Shown here piece by piece: positions 8,714 to 17,790 of a DNA stretch of 64,000 nucleotides. Source of the stretch: Blautia parvula. Its GTDB lineage: Bacteria > Bacillota > Clostridia > Lachnospirales > Lachnospiraceae. The stretch is from NCBI RefSeq assembly GCF_020215665.1, contig NZ_CP084061.1, positions 248,001-312,000 on the forward strand. The letters run 5' to 3'. The position numbers and the translations under genes were made by a program. Numbering within the stretch: position 1 is the first letter of the stretch; each line of letters opens with the position of its first letter. Under the pieces are notes generated by a model. The model was not told the origin of the DNA. It did not search any database and saw only the letters and a program-made list of their open reading frames with translations.

Positions 8714-8762
8714 AAATACGAATTGCAGTCGGAAAACCAGCAGTCAGAAAAGGAGAATTGAC

Positions 8763-10256
8763 ATGGCATTTTATTATGAGGAGCCGTCCAGAACATTTAG
8801 CGAATATCTTCTGATTCCGGGGTATTCGTCCACACATTGTGTGCCGTCCAAAGTGGATCTGAAAACACCTCTGGTGAAATACAAAAAAGGGGAGGAACCG
8901 GCACTGACTATCAACATTCCCATGGTCTCTGCAATCATGCAGTCTGTCTCAGATGACAATCTGGCCGTAGCCCTTGCCCAGGAGGGCGGTATTTCCTTTA
9001 TCTACGGTTCCCAGCCGGTTGAAAAGCAGGCGGAGATGGTGGAAAAGGTAAAACGTTACCGTGCCGGTTTCGTGGTCAGTGACTCTAACGTGTCGCCGGA
9101 GATGACCCTTCAGGATGTGCTTCGTCTTACGGAACAGACGGGCCACTCTACCATAGCTGTCACGGAGGATGGTTCACCGGGGGGAAAGCTGCTCGGCATT
9201 GTCACCAATAAGGATTACCGGGTAAGCCGCATGAACCTGGACTTAAAGGTAAAAGAATTTATGACAAAACTGGACGACCTTGTATATGCAGACGAGGAGA
9301 CGACTCTGAAGGAGGCCAATGACATCATCTGGGAGCACAAGATAAACTGTCTGCCTCTTGTGAATAAGAACCGGGAACTGGTGTATCTTGTTTTCAGGAA
9401 GGATTACGATACACACAAGAAAAATGAAAATGAACTGATTGACAGCCATAAGCGCTACATGGTAGGGGCAGGAATCAACACCAGGGATTACGAGACGCGT
9501 GTTCCGGCACTGATCGGGGCGGGAGCCGATATTCTGTGTATTGACAGCTCGGAAGGCTTTTCAGAGTGGCAGAAGATCACGATTGACTATATCAGGAAAA
9601 ATTATGGAAATGATGTAAAGGTAGGTGCCGGAAATGTGGTGGACGCGGAAGGATTCCGCTTCCTGGCTGAGGCAGGGGCTGACTTTGTCAAGGTGGGAAT
9701 CGGCGGCGGTGCTATCTGTATTACCCGCGAACAGAAAGGCATCGGCAGAGGACAGGCCACTGCATTGATCGAGGTGGCAAAGGCCAGGGATGCGTATTTT
9801 GAAGAGACGGGAATCTATATTCCCATCTGCTCTGACGGCGGAATCGTCCACGATTATCATATTACCCTGGCGCTGGCTATGGGTGCTGACTTTATTATGC
9901 TGGGAAGGTATTTTGCCAGATTTGACGAAAGCCCTACCAAGAAGGTTAATATCAACGGCAGCTATATGAAGGAATACTGGGGTGAGGGCAGCGCGCGGGC
10001 CAGAAACTGGCAGCGGTATGATATGGGAGGCGAGAAAAAACTTTCTTTTGAGGAAGGTGTGGATTCTCTGGTACCCTATGCAGGAAGTCTGAAGGATAAT
10101 GTAAACCTGACTCTGAGCAAGGTCCGCTCTACTATGTGCAACTGCGGAGCGCTCACCATTCCGGAGCTTCAGGAAAAAGCTAAGATCACACTGGTTTCCG
10201 CTACAAGTATTGTTGAGGGCGGCGCACATGATGTGTTGCTGCGGGATCAGAGATAA
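8763..10256 (+). CDS. guaB: inosine-5'-monophosphate dehydrogenase
   Basis: A 497-residue IMP dehydrogenase, which oxidises IMP to XMP with NAD in the committed step of GMP synthesis. The TIM-barrel core is interrupted by a two-CBS Bateman module at about residues 95-215. The catalytic loop is visible as [12 protein letters not shown], with the active-site Cys, followed by the mobile-flap region later ([11 protein letters not shown]). SDGGI and [12 protein letters not shown] mark the phosphate-binding end of the barrel. The ATG has AAAAGGAG upstream. It is a single-gene unit with its own promoter and a strong terminator. The flap sequence differs from the E. coli type, which is common in this class of bacteria. 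Confidence 0.95.
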   Translation: MAFYYEEPSRTFSEYLLIPGYSSTHCVPSKVDLKTPLVKYKKGEEPALTINIPMVSAIMQSVSDDNLAVALAQEGGISFIYGSQPVEKQAEMVEKVKRYRAGFVVSDSNVSPEMTLQDVLRLTEQTGHSTIAVTEDGSPGGKLLGIVTNKDYRVSRMNLDLKVKEFMTKLDDLVYADEETTLKEANDIIWEHKINCLPLVNKNRELVYLVFRKDYDTHKKNENELIDSHKRYMVGAGINTRDYETRVPALIGAGADILCIDSSEGFSEWQKITIDYIRKNYGNDVKVGAGNVVDAEGFRFLAEAGADFVKVGIGGGAICITREQKGIGRGQATALIEVAKARDAYFEETGIYIPICSDGGIVHDYHITLALAMGADFIMLGRYFARFDESPTKKVNINGSYMKEYWGEGSARARNWQRYDMGGEKKLSFEEGVDSLVPYAGSLKDNVNLTLSKVRSTMCNCGALTIPELQEKAKITLVSATSIVEGGAHDVLLRDQR

Positions 10257-10265
10257 ATTTATGAG

Positions 10266-10327
10266 ACAGATTCTGTAAAAGAGGGGGTTCTGATGACGGA
10301 ACCTGCTTTTGCGGAATCTGTTTTTTT
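10266..10327 (+). terminator. rho-independent terminator after guaB
   Basis: Long interrupted hairpin: outer arms ACAGATTC and GAATCTGT, a middle AAAAG/CTTTT step and an inner GGTTC/GGAACC stem, followed by seven T. Confidence 0.85.
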
Positions 10328-10406
10328 CTGGTATCGCGCGCCGTTTTCATCCAAGGTTTACTTTTTAACGCTTTAATGATAAAATGTAACAAAAGGAGGG
10401 TGTTTT

Positions 10407-13400
10407 ATGTCTGACAAATTATATGAATTGATGGATTGGCCGGAAATAGAGGCTGTTGTATATTCTGAGGAAAGCGAACCGCGCCGTATTTTGGGACCGA
10501 GAGTGACAGAAGACGGTATTTTGATCCAGTGTTTTGTGCCGGGCGCTGTGCAGGCAAGAATTCTGCTCACAAAGGAAAAAGAGACTTACGATATGGTCAT
10601 GGAGGATGAGGCAGGCTTTTTCGCTGTGCTGATTCCGGGAAATAAAATACCGAAATATAAAGTGGAAATCCAGGATGGGGAAGGAAACAAAAAACAGTTT
10701 TATGATCCCTATGCTTTTACATCTAAAATCAGCCTTGACGAGGAACAGCAGTTCTGTGCAGGCATCTGTTATGATATCTATGAAAAACTGGGCGCGCATA
10801 CCATGACGATCAATGGTGTGTCCGGTGTGTATTTTGCAGTCTGGGCACCGAATGCGATTCGTGTTTCCGTGGTTGGTGATTTTAACCACTGGGATGGCAG
10901 GGCGCATCAGATGAACCGCCTGGCTGTGTCAGGGATTTTTGAGATATTTATACCCGGGATCAAACCGGGCGCCTTATATAAATATGAGATCAAGGCAAAA
11001 GGTTCCCTGGTATACTTAAAGGCAGATCCCTACGGAAACCAGGCGGAGCTGCGTCCGAAAACAGCCTCCATAGTAGCAGATCTGAACCATTACCGTTGGC
11101 AGGATGACCAGTGGTTAAAAGACAGGAAACGTGTCAATGACGAGAAGAAGCCCATGCTGGTCTATGAGATGCATCTCGGTTCCTGGATAAAACCTGAGGA
11201 AGAGGGAAAACTGTTCTGTAATTACCGGGATATCGCGCCAAAGCTTGCTGAGTATTTAAAGGATATGGGTTACACACATGTGGAGCTTATGCCGGTTATG
11301 GAACATCCCTTTGACGCCTCCTGGGGATATCAGGTGACAGGATATTATGCGCCTACCAGCAGATACGGCACCTGTGAGGATTTTATGTATTTCATGGATT
11401 ATCTGCATCAGCAGGGCATCGGTGTGATCCTTGACTGGGTACCGGCACATTTTCCGAAAGATACCCCGGGACTTCCGAATTTTGACGGCACCTGTCTGTA
11501 TGAGCATTTAGACCCGAGACAGGGTATGCATCCCCATTGGGGAACACTGATCTACAATTACGGAAGGCCGCAGGTTAGAAATTTCCTTATTTCCAATGCA
11601 CTTTTCTGGGTAGAGAAATTCCATGCAGATGGTATCCGTATGGACGCGGTGGCTTCCATGCTGTATCTGGATTACGGAAAGAATGACGGGGAATGGGTTC
11701 CAAACATTTACGGCGGCAATGAGAATCTGGAAGCCATAGAATTTTTAAAACATTTGAATTCCATTTTTAAGAAGAGACATCCGGATGCACTTCTCATAGC
11801 AGAGGAATCCACGGCATGGCCTAAGATCACGGGCAGCATTGAGGATGACGGCCTGGGCTTTGATATGAAGTGGAATATGGGCTGGATGAATGACTTTATT
11901 GACTATATGAAAAAGGATCCGCTGTTCAGAGGCGGTGCCCACGATGAGCTTACATTCAGTATGGTGTATGCCTACAGTGAAAAGTTCCTTTTAAGTCTGT
12001 CACACGATGAGGTGGTGCATTTAAAAGGCTCCCTTCTTATGAAAATGCCGGGTGACAAGGAGCAGAAGTTCGCGAATCTCCGTGCTGCCTATGGATTTAT
12101 GGCTGTTCATCCCGGCAAGAAGCTGTTGTTCATGGGACAGGAGTTTGCCCAGGAGAGAGAGTGGTCTGAGGAGAGAAGCCTTGACTGGGAGCTTCTGGAA
12201 CAGCCGGATCATCAGCAGTTTAAAAATTATGTGAAGGCACTCTGGAACTTCTATAAGGAACAGCCGGCTCTGTATGAGATGGATTACGATACAGAGGGAT
12301 TTGAGTGGATCAACCACATGGAATCCGAGAAAAATATGCTGACCTTTATCAGGAAGACGAAAAAGAAAGAGGAGCTGCTGGTGATCGTGTGCAATTTCTC
12401 ACCTCTTTCGTACGAAAAATACCAGATGGGCGTTCCGTATCCGGGCAAATATAAAGAAATCTTCAACAGTGATGCCGCAGAATTCGGCGGAACCGGCGTG
12501 AGAAATGCCAGAGCAAAATCCTCCAAACGGGCAGAGCATGACGAGAGAAAGAATTCTATCGTTATTGATGTTGCGCCGTTGTCTGTACAGATATTCTCCT
12601 ACATAAAAGAGGAGAAAAAGACGACAGCAAAGACCGGTGCAAAGAAAACCGTGAAGGAGACAACGTCTGCAAAATCTGCGGAAAAGGGTAAAACCAGGGC
12701 TGCCAGAGCAGAAAAGGCTGCTGAGAGCCGGGAAAATCCTGCAGTTTCAAAAGTCCGGGCAGAGTTAGAGCAGAAGATCGAAGAAGAGCGTAAAAAGGAG
12801 CTGGAGCAGCAGGCGCTGAGTATCGCGGCGGCAGCAGAGGCTGTCAAAGCGGATGCGGTATCCAAAAAGGAGACAGGAACAGGCGCCGAGGCGGAAAACA
12901 CCGGGACGAATGCAAAGAGCAGTAAGGCTGAGGCAGGAAAGAACGACAAGGCGCTGACAGCAAAAGCCGGGGCTAAAAAAACAGCATCCAAGAAGACAGC
13001 AGGAACAAGAGCAAAAAAGGCGGCAGCCAAAACGGGAACAGAGAAGGCAGCCGGGGCTAAGGCTAAAAAAGCTGCAGTCGGGACAGCGGCTGAGAAAGTA
13101 GAAGTGAAAGCGGAAGCTGAAAAAACCATGGCAAAGCCGGAGAATGAGAAGATAGAGGCAAAGCCGGAAGCTAAAAAGATAGAGGCAAAGCCAGACGCTA
13201 AAAAGATAGCGGCAAAGCCGGAAGCTGAAAAAATAGAGGCAAAGCCAGACGCTAAAAAGATAGCAGCAAAGCCGGAAGCTGAAAAAATAGAGGCAAAGCC
13301 AGACGCTAAAAAGATAGAGGCAAAGCCGGACGCGGAGAAGATAGAAGCGAGGCCGGAAGCTAAAAAGATAGAGGCAAAGCCGGACGCGGAGAAGATAGAA

Positions 13401-13631
13401 GCCAAGCCGGAAGCTAAAAAGATAGCGGCAAAGCCGGATGCAGAGAAGATAGAAGCGAAGCCGGAAGCTGAAAAGATAGCAGCAAAACCGGAAGCGGAGA
13501 AGATAGAAGCCAAGCCGGAAGCTGAAAAGATAACAGCAAAGCCAGAGGCCGAGAAAATAGCAGCAAAACCGGAAGCCGGCAAAACAGCTTCCAAAAAGGG
13601 AACAACGAGAAAGACGACCGGAAAAAAATAA
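10407..13631 (+). CDS. glgB: 1,4-alpha-glucan branching enzyme with long repetitive C-terminal tail
   Basis: A 1074-residue protein. Residues 1 to about 735 are a complete GH13 branching enzyme, which makes alpha-1,6 branches in glycogen: an N-terminal CBM48 domain (VWAPNAIRVSVVGDFNHWDG) and catalytic regions DWVPAHF, GIRMDAVASM (nucleophile Asp), IAEEST (acid Glu) and LSHDEVVH. Usual GlgB length is 620-740, so about 340 residues are extra. The tail is rich in Lys, Ala and Glu, contains a likely coiled coil (about 770-810) and then 17 copies of a 9-residue unit like AKPEAEKIE at 909-1061, ending in basic KKGTTRKTTGKK. The tail is probably disordered and highly charged. No other glycogen genes are adjacent. 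Confidence 0.93.
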   Translation: MSDKLYELMDWPEIEAVVYSEESEPRRILGPRVTEDGILIQCFVPGAVQARILLTKEKETYDMVMEDEAGFFAVLIPGNKIPKYKVEIQDGEGNKKQFYDPYAFTSKISLDEEQQFCAGICYDIYEKLGAHTMTINGVSGVYFAVWAPNAIRVSVVGDFNHWDGRAHQMNRLAVSGIFEIFIPGIKPGALYKYEIKAKGSLVYLKADPYGNQAELRPKTASIVADLNHYRWQDDQWLKDRKRVNDEKKPMLVYEMHLGSWIKPEEEGKLFCNYRDIAPKLAEYLKDMGYTHVELMPVMEHPFDASWGYQVTGYYAPTSRYGTCEDFMYFMDYLHQQGIGVILDWVPAHFPKDTPGLPNFDGTCLYEHLDPRQGMHPHWGTLIYNYGRPQVRNFLISNALFWVEKFHADGIRMDAVASMLYLDYGKNDGEWVPNIYGGNENLEAIEFLKHLNSIFKKRHPDALLIAEESTAWPKITGSIEDDGLGFDMKWNMGWMNDFIDYMKKDPLFRGGAHDELTFSMVYAYSEKFLLSLSHDEVVHLKGSLLMKMPGDKEQKFANLRAAYGFMAVHPGKKLLFMGQEFAQEREWSEERSLDWELLEQPDHQQFKNYVKALWNFYKEQPALYEMDYDTEGFEWINHMESEKNMLTFIRKTKKKEELLVIVCNFSPLSYEKYQMGVPYPGKYKEIFNSDAAEFGGTGVRNARAKSSKRAEHDERKNSIVIDVAPLSVQIFSYIKEEKKTTAKTGAKKTVKETTSAKSAEKGKTRAARAEKAAESRENPAVSKVRAELEQKIEEERKKELEQQALSIAAAAEAVKADAVSKKETGTGAEAENTGTNAKSSKAEAGKNDKALTAKAGAKKTASKKTAGTRAKKAAAKTGTEKAAGAKAKKAAVGTAAEKVEVKAEAEKTMAKPENEKIEAKPEAKKIEAKPDAKKIAAKPEAEKIEAKPDAKKIAAKPEAEKIEAKPDAKKIEAKPDAEKIEARPEAKKIEAKPDAEKIEAKPEAKKIAAKPDAEKIEAKPEAEKIAAKPEAEKIEAKPEAEKITAKPEAEKIAAKPEAGKTASKKGTTRKTTGKK
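13131..13589 (+). repeat. 17 tandem copies of a 27-bp repeat inside glgB
   Basis: Exact 27-base period, in frame, encoding AKP(E/D)A(E/K)KI(E/A/T). Neighbouring copies differ by one to a few bases, mostly GAA/GAC and GAA/AAA swaps. This is a coding minisatellite that could change copy number by slippage or recombination. Confidence 0.95.
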
Positions 13632-13642
13632 GGATGAACTAA

Positions 13643-14530
13643 ATGACAGGAATTTTGGCAAAAAGCATTAACCTAGAAAAAATCTGGAACCACATCAGTG
13701 CCCAGATTCCCGCTGTGGAAGCTTTCGCATGGAAAGTGATCCTGGCGATCGTCATCTATTTTATAGCCAGCAAGGTGATCGTCAAGATATGTGCCTTTAT
13801 ACGGGCAGCCATGAACAAAGCAGGTGCAGACACCGGCGTAATCCAGTTTTTGACTTCTTTTGTAAAAACGGCCCTGTATTTCCTGCTGATCGTAAGTATT
13901 GCGGTCCGTTTTGGAATTAAGGAATCCTCCATTGCGGCATTACTGGCATCCGGAGGTGTAGCGATTGGTCTGGCACTGCAGGGCGGTCTGTCAAACCTGG
14001 CAGGCGGAGTGATCATTATGCTTCTAAGGCCCTTTACAGTGGGAGACTACATTATAGAGAACACCAACAGCCAGGAAGGGACCGTGGTGAAAATTGATCT
14101 GTTTTATACCACACTCTCTACCGTGGACAACAGAAGGATTACCATACCAAACGGAAACATTACCAATTCCAGCATTGTGAATGTGACATCTCAGGACAAG
14201 CGGAAACTGGAGATCAAGGTGATGATCGGCTACCAGTCGGATCTGAAAAAGGCTAAAGGAATACTGGAAACGCTGCTCCATGCAGATCCTGCCATTATGT
14301 CGGAGCAGGAGATGCTGGTGTTTGTGGATGAACTGGCAGATGATGGTGTGATCCTGGGACTCCGGGCATGGGTGAAGACAGAAGACTACTGGCCTGCAAA
14401 ATGGAGGCTGAACGAGGAGATTAAACTGACATTTGACGAGGAAGACATTGATATTCCATATCCGCAGCTTGATGTGCATATCAAGTCCGGATTGCCGGAA
14501 ACTTTCGGCAGAGAGGAGCGCAGCCTATGA
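13643..14530 (+). CDS. small-conductance mechanosensitive channel, MscS family
   Basis: A 295-residue MscS-type channel that opens under membrane tension to release osmolytes. It has three transmembrane segments in the first 130 residues; the pore-lining TM3 is recognisable by its Ala/Gly pattern (ASGGVAIGLALQGGLSNLAGG). The beta domain follows (RPFTVGDYIIE, TTLSTVDNRRITIPNG), then the alpha/beta C-terminal domain. It starts 12 bases after glgB. Its stop overlaps the next gene's start by 4 bases (ATGA), so it and the GerMN lipoprotein are translationally coupled. Confidence 0.92.
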   Translation: MTGILAKSINLEKIWNHISAQIPAVEAFAWKVILAIVIYFIASKVIVKICAFIRAAMNKAGADTGVIQFLTSFVKTALYFLLIVSIAVRFGIKESSIAALLASGGVAIGLALQGGLSNLAGGVIIMLLRPFTVGDYIIENTNSQEGTVVKIDLFYTTLSTVDNRRITIPNGNITNSSIVNVTSQDKRKLEIKVMIGYQSDLKKAKGILETLLHADPAIMSEQEMLVFVDELADDGVILGLRAWVKTEDYWPAKWRLNEEIKLTFDEEDIDIPYPQLDVHIKSGLPETFGREERSL

Positions 14531-15225
14531 AACACAGAAAAATATGTCTTGCCATCCTGCTGGGCGCTGTCCTGATATTTGGCGCGGCCGGATGCAGCAA
14601 TGCCAAGGATACAGACGCGAAAACCCAGACAGAGGCAAAAGAAGAGCAAAAGGACAGCGGCCAGGAAAACAAAGAAACCTCAGATAAGGAGTCAAAAAAA
14701 GAGGACACCAAGACAGATAAGAAAGAAAATACGGAAGCAAAAGAGAATCCGGATGAGACAGCAAAGAAAGACACAGAAAAAGATGCGGATAAGAACAGTG
14801 CTGATACACAGGAACCTGAGGAGGAGAACACCCCGGTCCAGGCAGGCCAGGCTTTTATCTATGTTCCCGATGACAATGCAGAGGGCTGGAATGTCAATCA
14901 GGTAGAGATTGCACAGGTGACAGCAGATGCCCTGATTGGCCAGCTTGTGGGCGCCGGCGTTCTGACGGACAGCATTACAGTCCAGAATTTTGAGGAGACA
15001 GAGGAGGAGGGGCAGTATGTCCTGAAACTGGATCTGTCCTCCAATTTTAAAGACAGTGTCCGTTCCATGGGGACTGCCGGAGAGATTCTTACCATTGGTG
15101 CAGTGGTCAATTCTTTTCTGGACACCTTTCAGGCGGAAGCAATCCAGATTACCGTGGACGGTGGTACACTGGAGACAGGCCACGAGGTTTATGAGGGCTA
15201 TATGACACATATGGATTATCAGTAA
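14527..15225 (+). CDS. GerMN-domain lipoprotein
   Basis: A 232-residue predicted lipoprotein. The signal peptide ends in a lipobox (FGAAGC), with the lipidated Cys near residue 22. A highly charged Lys/Glu/Asp/Thr linker covers about residues 23-105. The C-terminal part (about 110-225) is a GerMN domain (AFIYVPDDNAEGW, LKLDLSSNFKD, AVVNSFLDTF). GerMN domains occur in the germination protein GerM and in other cell-envelope lipoproteins of Firmicutes. The protein should sit on the outer face of the membrane. Its precise role is not known; it is coupled to the MscS gene. Confidence 0.85.
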   Translation: MKHRKICLAILLGAVLIFGAAGCSNAKDTDAKTQTEAKEEQKDSGQENKETSDKESKKEDTKTDKKENTEAKENPDETAKKDTEKDADKNSADTQEPEEENTPVQAGQAFIYVPDDNAEGWNVNQVEIAQVTADALIGQLVGAGVLTDSITVQNFEETEEEGQYVLKLDLSSNFKDSVRSMGTAGEILTIGAVVNSFLDTFQAEAIQITVDGGTLETGHEVYEGYMTHMDYQ

Positions 15226-15290
15226 CTACAGGTGCAGCGCCGGGGATATTCCGGCTGCTGCATTTTCAGATTGGATGGGAGTGGTTGGCT

Positions 15291-16379
15291 ATGAAAAAAC
15301 TATTTGAACCATTACAGATAAAAAATGTGCAGATAAAAAACAGAATTTGTTTTCCGCCGGTGGTATGCTATGCCTGGGGTTCCCGGGACGGCTATGTGTC
15401 ACCGGAAAATGTGGAACATTACAGAAATGTGGCAAAAGGACAGACCGGCCTGATCATACAGGAGGCTACCTGTGTGGATAAGAACGGAAAGCTTGCCGAA
15501 AATCAGCTGGGCATCTGGGAGGACGGCCAGATCCAGGGACTTTCCCGGATCGTGGACGCAGTACACGGGGAAGGATGCCCCATCTTTATCCAGATCCATC
15601 ATGCCGGTGTCTCAGGTCTGGATGGTGAGCTTGCCTGTCCCAGTGACTACAGCTTCTATAAAGATGGGGTCAAAAAAACAGGAAAAGAACTGACAACCGA
15701 GGAAATACATAAGATTCAGCAGGAATTTACAGACGCGGCAGTCCGTGCCTGGAAAGCAGGCTATGACGGTGTGGAACTGCACGGATGCCATCAGTACCTG
15801 ATGTGTGAATTTTTTAACCGCTGGGTGAACCGCAGGCAGGACGCATACGGGGAACACGGAGAACGGTTCGCAGTGGAAATCCTGCGGGCCATTAGGGAAA
15901 GGGTGCCGGAGGATTTTGTGGTGGGAATCCGTCTGGGCGGATTTGAGCCAAGGCTGGAGGACGGAATCCGGCATGCCAGGATACTGGAAAAGGAGGGCAT
16001 AGATTTTATTGATGTGTCCTATGGCTTTTCCGGTGAAGATGACCCGAAAGCACCGGTGGATTTTCCATATGAAAAATGTATCTACGCGGCAGCGGAGATC
16101 AAGCGTGCCGTGTCCGTTCCTGTATTTGCGGTAAATGGTATCACAAGCCCACAGATGGCCCAGGACGTATTGGAGCGCACCGATGTGGATATGATCGACA
16201 TTGCGCGGGGGATCATTGTGAATTATAATTGGGCTAAAGATGCCATAGAAGGCCGGGATACAGGGAAATGTCTGCACTGCAGGCGCTGTCTGTGGTGCGA
16301 GAATCCGGAAACCTGTGCCGGCAGAAAAGTCCTTAAGAAAAATCTGAGAAGAAAAAAGGAATTTATAGACAATTTATAA
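15291..16379 (+). CDS. old yellow enzyme-family NADH:flavin oxidoreductase
   Basis: A 362-residue TIM-barrel FMN reductase of the old yellow enzyme/2,4-dienoyl-CoA reductase N-terminal domain type. The substrate-binding strand is HGCHQYLMCEF and the following segment is NRRQDAYGEHGERF; family members usually have HxAHGYL. A Cys cluster near the C terminus (CLHCRRCLWC) suggests a [4Fe-4S] cluster, but the C-terminal flavin/NAD domain of full dienoyl-CoA reductases is absent. ATG 15291 is preferred over the in-frame TTG at 15285 because GGGAG is 9 bases upstream of the ATG and only 3 from the TTG. A flavodoxin follows 82 bases later. The substrate is unknown. Confidence 0.85.
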   Translation: MKKLFEPLQIKNVQIKNRICFPPVVCYAWGSRDGYVSPENVEHYRNVAKGQTGLIIQEATCVDKNGKLAENQLGIWEDGQIQGLSRIVDAVHGEGCPIFIQIHHAGVSGLDGELACPSDYSFYKDGVKKTGKELTTEEIHKIQQEFTDAAVRAWKAGYDGVELHGCHQYLMCEFFNRWVNRRQDAYGEHGERFAVEILRAIRERVPEDFVVGIRLGGFEPRLEDGIRHARILEKEGIDFIDVSYGFSGEDDPKAPVDFPYEKCIYAAAEIKRAVSVPVFAVNGITSPQMAQDVLERTDVDMIDIARGIIVNYNWAKDAIEGRDTGKCLHCRRCLWCENPETCAGRKVLKKNLRRKKEFIDNL

Positions 16380-16461
16380 TTTTTAAGAGTCAGGAAATAT
16401 CTATTTGTCTGTCATCGTGCTATTATTAATATATCGTAAAAATGAGAGAGGATGATACCAC

Positions 16462-16986
16462 ATGAAGACGCAGGTATTGTATAAGAGCAGAACGGGCAAC
16501 ACGGAAAAGCTGGCAAAGGCCATATTTGCAGCAGTTCCGGGCTCGGATAAGGACATTGCCCGGCTGGACGGGCAGACAGACTATGATATGGCGGACATTT
16601 ATTTTATCGGTTTCTGGACAGACAGAGGAAGCGCCAGCGTAGAAGTGCTGGATTATCTGGGCTCCCTGCAGGGAAAGAAGATCGCATTGTTCGGCACCTG
16701 CGGAATGGGAGAAAGCCCGGAGTATTTTAAGAAGATTGAGGAGAACATCCGGGTTTTCATAGAGGATGACAATGAATATCTGGGCGCATTTATCTGCCAG
16801 GGCAAAATGCCGATTCAGGTCAGGGAAAAATACAACCGTATGAGAAACGGGGATAATGACAGGCAGATTGACACCATGATACGGAATTTTGATATGGCCA
16901 TGCTGCATCCTGATATGGATGATCTGGAGCATGCGGCACAGTTTGTGAGCAAAATATATGAATCATTAGAGAAGGATGGGAATTAA
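16462..16986 (+). CDS. flavodoxin-family protein
   Basis: A 174-residue flavodoxin-like protein. The FMN phosphate loop is at the N terminus (YKSRTGNTEKLA), with further flavin-contacting segments GFWTDRGSAS and FGTCGMGESPEYF. It is shorter in the last third than multi-domain flavodoxins and looks complete. It could feed electrons to the OYE-type reductase upstream, though an 82-base gap with AT-rich, promoter-like sequence separates them. A membrane zinc-ribbon protein follows after 5 bases. Confidence 0.85.
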   Translation: MKTQVLYKSRTGNTEKLAKAIFAAVPGSDKDIARLDGQTDYDMADIYFIGFWTDRGSASVEVLDYLGSLQGKKIALFGTCGMGESPEYFKKIEENIRVFIEDDNEYLGAFICQGKMPIQVREKYNRMRNGDNDRQIDTMIRNFDMAMLHPDMDDLEHAAQFVSKIYESLEKDGN

Positions 16987-16991
16987 GAATC

Positions 16992-17399
16992 ATGAAAGAA
17001 AAATTTGCAAGGTTTATGGCAGGACGCTACGGCACAGACAGGCTGAACCAGTTTATGCTGATCGTACTTCTGGTCTGTGCTGTCATCAATATGTTCATCA
17101 GAAATGGATATGTTTCCATGCTGCTGACTTCCTGGGAGATTCTGCTGATCGTTTTTATTTACATCAGAATGTTTTCAAGAAATCTCACGAAACGTTATGC
17201 TGAGAATCAGAAGTATCTGGCTGTGGAGAACAAGGTACGCCATTTTTTCGGACAGAAAAAATATATCCAGCAGCAGAGAAAGGATTACCACATTTATTCC
17301 TGCCCAAACTGCAAGCAGAAGATTCGTATTCCGAAGGGAAAAGGCAAGGTAAGCGTGCGCTGTCCAAAATGTGGGACAGAATTTGTAAAAAATAGTTGA
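16992..17399 (+). CDS. small membrane protein with C-terminal zinc ribbon
   Basis: A 135-residue protein with two hydrophobic segments (about residues 20-37 and 42-60), a basic linker, and a C-terminal zinc-ribbon of the CPNC...CPKC type, residues about 104-131. The membrane part anchors a cytoplasmic zinc finger. I do not recognise a functional family; similar small proteins are common in Lachnospiraceae. It is 5 bases after the flavodoxin gene and probably co-transcribed with it. Confidence 0.75.
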   Translation: MKEKFARFMAGRYGTDRLNQFMLIVLLVCAVINMFIRNGYVSMLLTSWEILLIVFIYIRMFSRNLTKRYAENQKYLAVENKVRHFFGQKKYIQQQRKDYHIYSCPNCKQKIRIPKGKGKVSVRCPKCGTEFVKNS

Positions 17400-17423
17400 A
17401 ATTTTCTCAAAATCGTGTATAAT
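17396..17423 (+). promoter_or_regulatory. promoter of tRNA-Thr
   Basis: TTGAAA, a 16-base spacer with TG just before the -10, and a perfect TATAAT, located 22 bases before the tRNA. Confidence 0.75.
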
Positions 17424-17445
17424 ATCACTTGTGTGTGAAACACAA

Positions 17446-17518
17446 GCTGGAATAGCTCAGTCGGTAGAGCACTTCACTCGTAATGAAGGGGTCGTGAGTT
17501 CGAGTCTCATTTCCAGCT
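17446..17518 (+). tRNA. tRNA-Thr (anticodon CGT)
   Basis: A 73-base cloverleaf. The acceptor stem is GCTGGAA with TTCCAGC, the anticodon stem is CTTCA/TGAAG around loop CTCGTAA, and the T loop is GTTCGAGTC. The anticodon CGT reads ACG. CCA is not encoded. Confidence 0.95.
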
Positions 17519-17522
17519 TTTC

Positions 17523-17550
17523 AGAATCCCGCAGATATGCGGGATTCTTT
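17523..17550 (+). terminator. terminator after tRNA-Thr
   Basis: Perfect 10-bp stem AGAATCCCGC / GCGGGATTCT with a 6-base loop and a short T-rich tail, directly after the tRNA. Confidence 0.85.
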
Positions 17551-17565
17551 GTCTTTTCAGAGCTA

Positions 17566-17605
17566 AAAGCGCAAGGTCCTATAGCAGGACTTTACGCTTT
17601 CTTTG
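17566..17605. terminator. second hairpin after tRNA-Thr
   Basis: Arms AAAGCG-AAGGTCCT and AGGACTT-CGCTTT form a long stem with one small bulge, followed by a T-rich run. It may be a backup terminator. Confidence 0.55.
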
Positions 17606-17708
17606 TTTTTCAGCGGGTTACACATTCGCCAATACTGCTCACAGCCAGCCGATATTTTAATAACAGAGAATAAAATGGATAAAATACATCTGAATTGCCC
17701 GCCGGGAA

Positions 17709-17737
17709 TTGACAACGCCGAACATTTGTGCCATTAT
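17709..17737 (+). promoter_or_regulatory. promoter of potABCD
   Basis: Perfect TTGACA followed after 17 bases by CATTAT within an AT-rich CATTATATA stretch, about 53 bases before the potA start. Confidence 0.55.
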
Positions 17738-17790
17738 ATACCAGAGATAGTTTAACAAATAACAATGTTAAGATTAGAAAAGGACACTAC

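Noticed and set aside
13131-13589. Regular 27-bp repeats that might suggest a CRISPR array
   Set aside because: They are head-to-tail without spacers, stay in frame in glgB and encode a 9-residue peptide unit.
12599-13594. Open frame on the minus strand opposite the glgB tail
   Set aside because: It merely mirrors the 27-bp repeat and gives a low-complexity Phe/Ala/Ser product.
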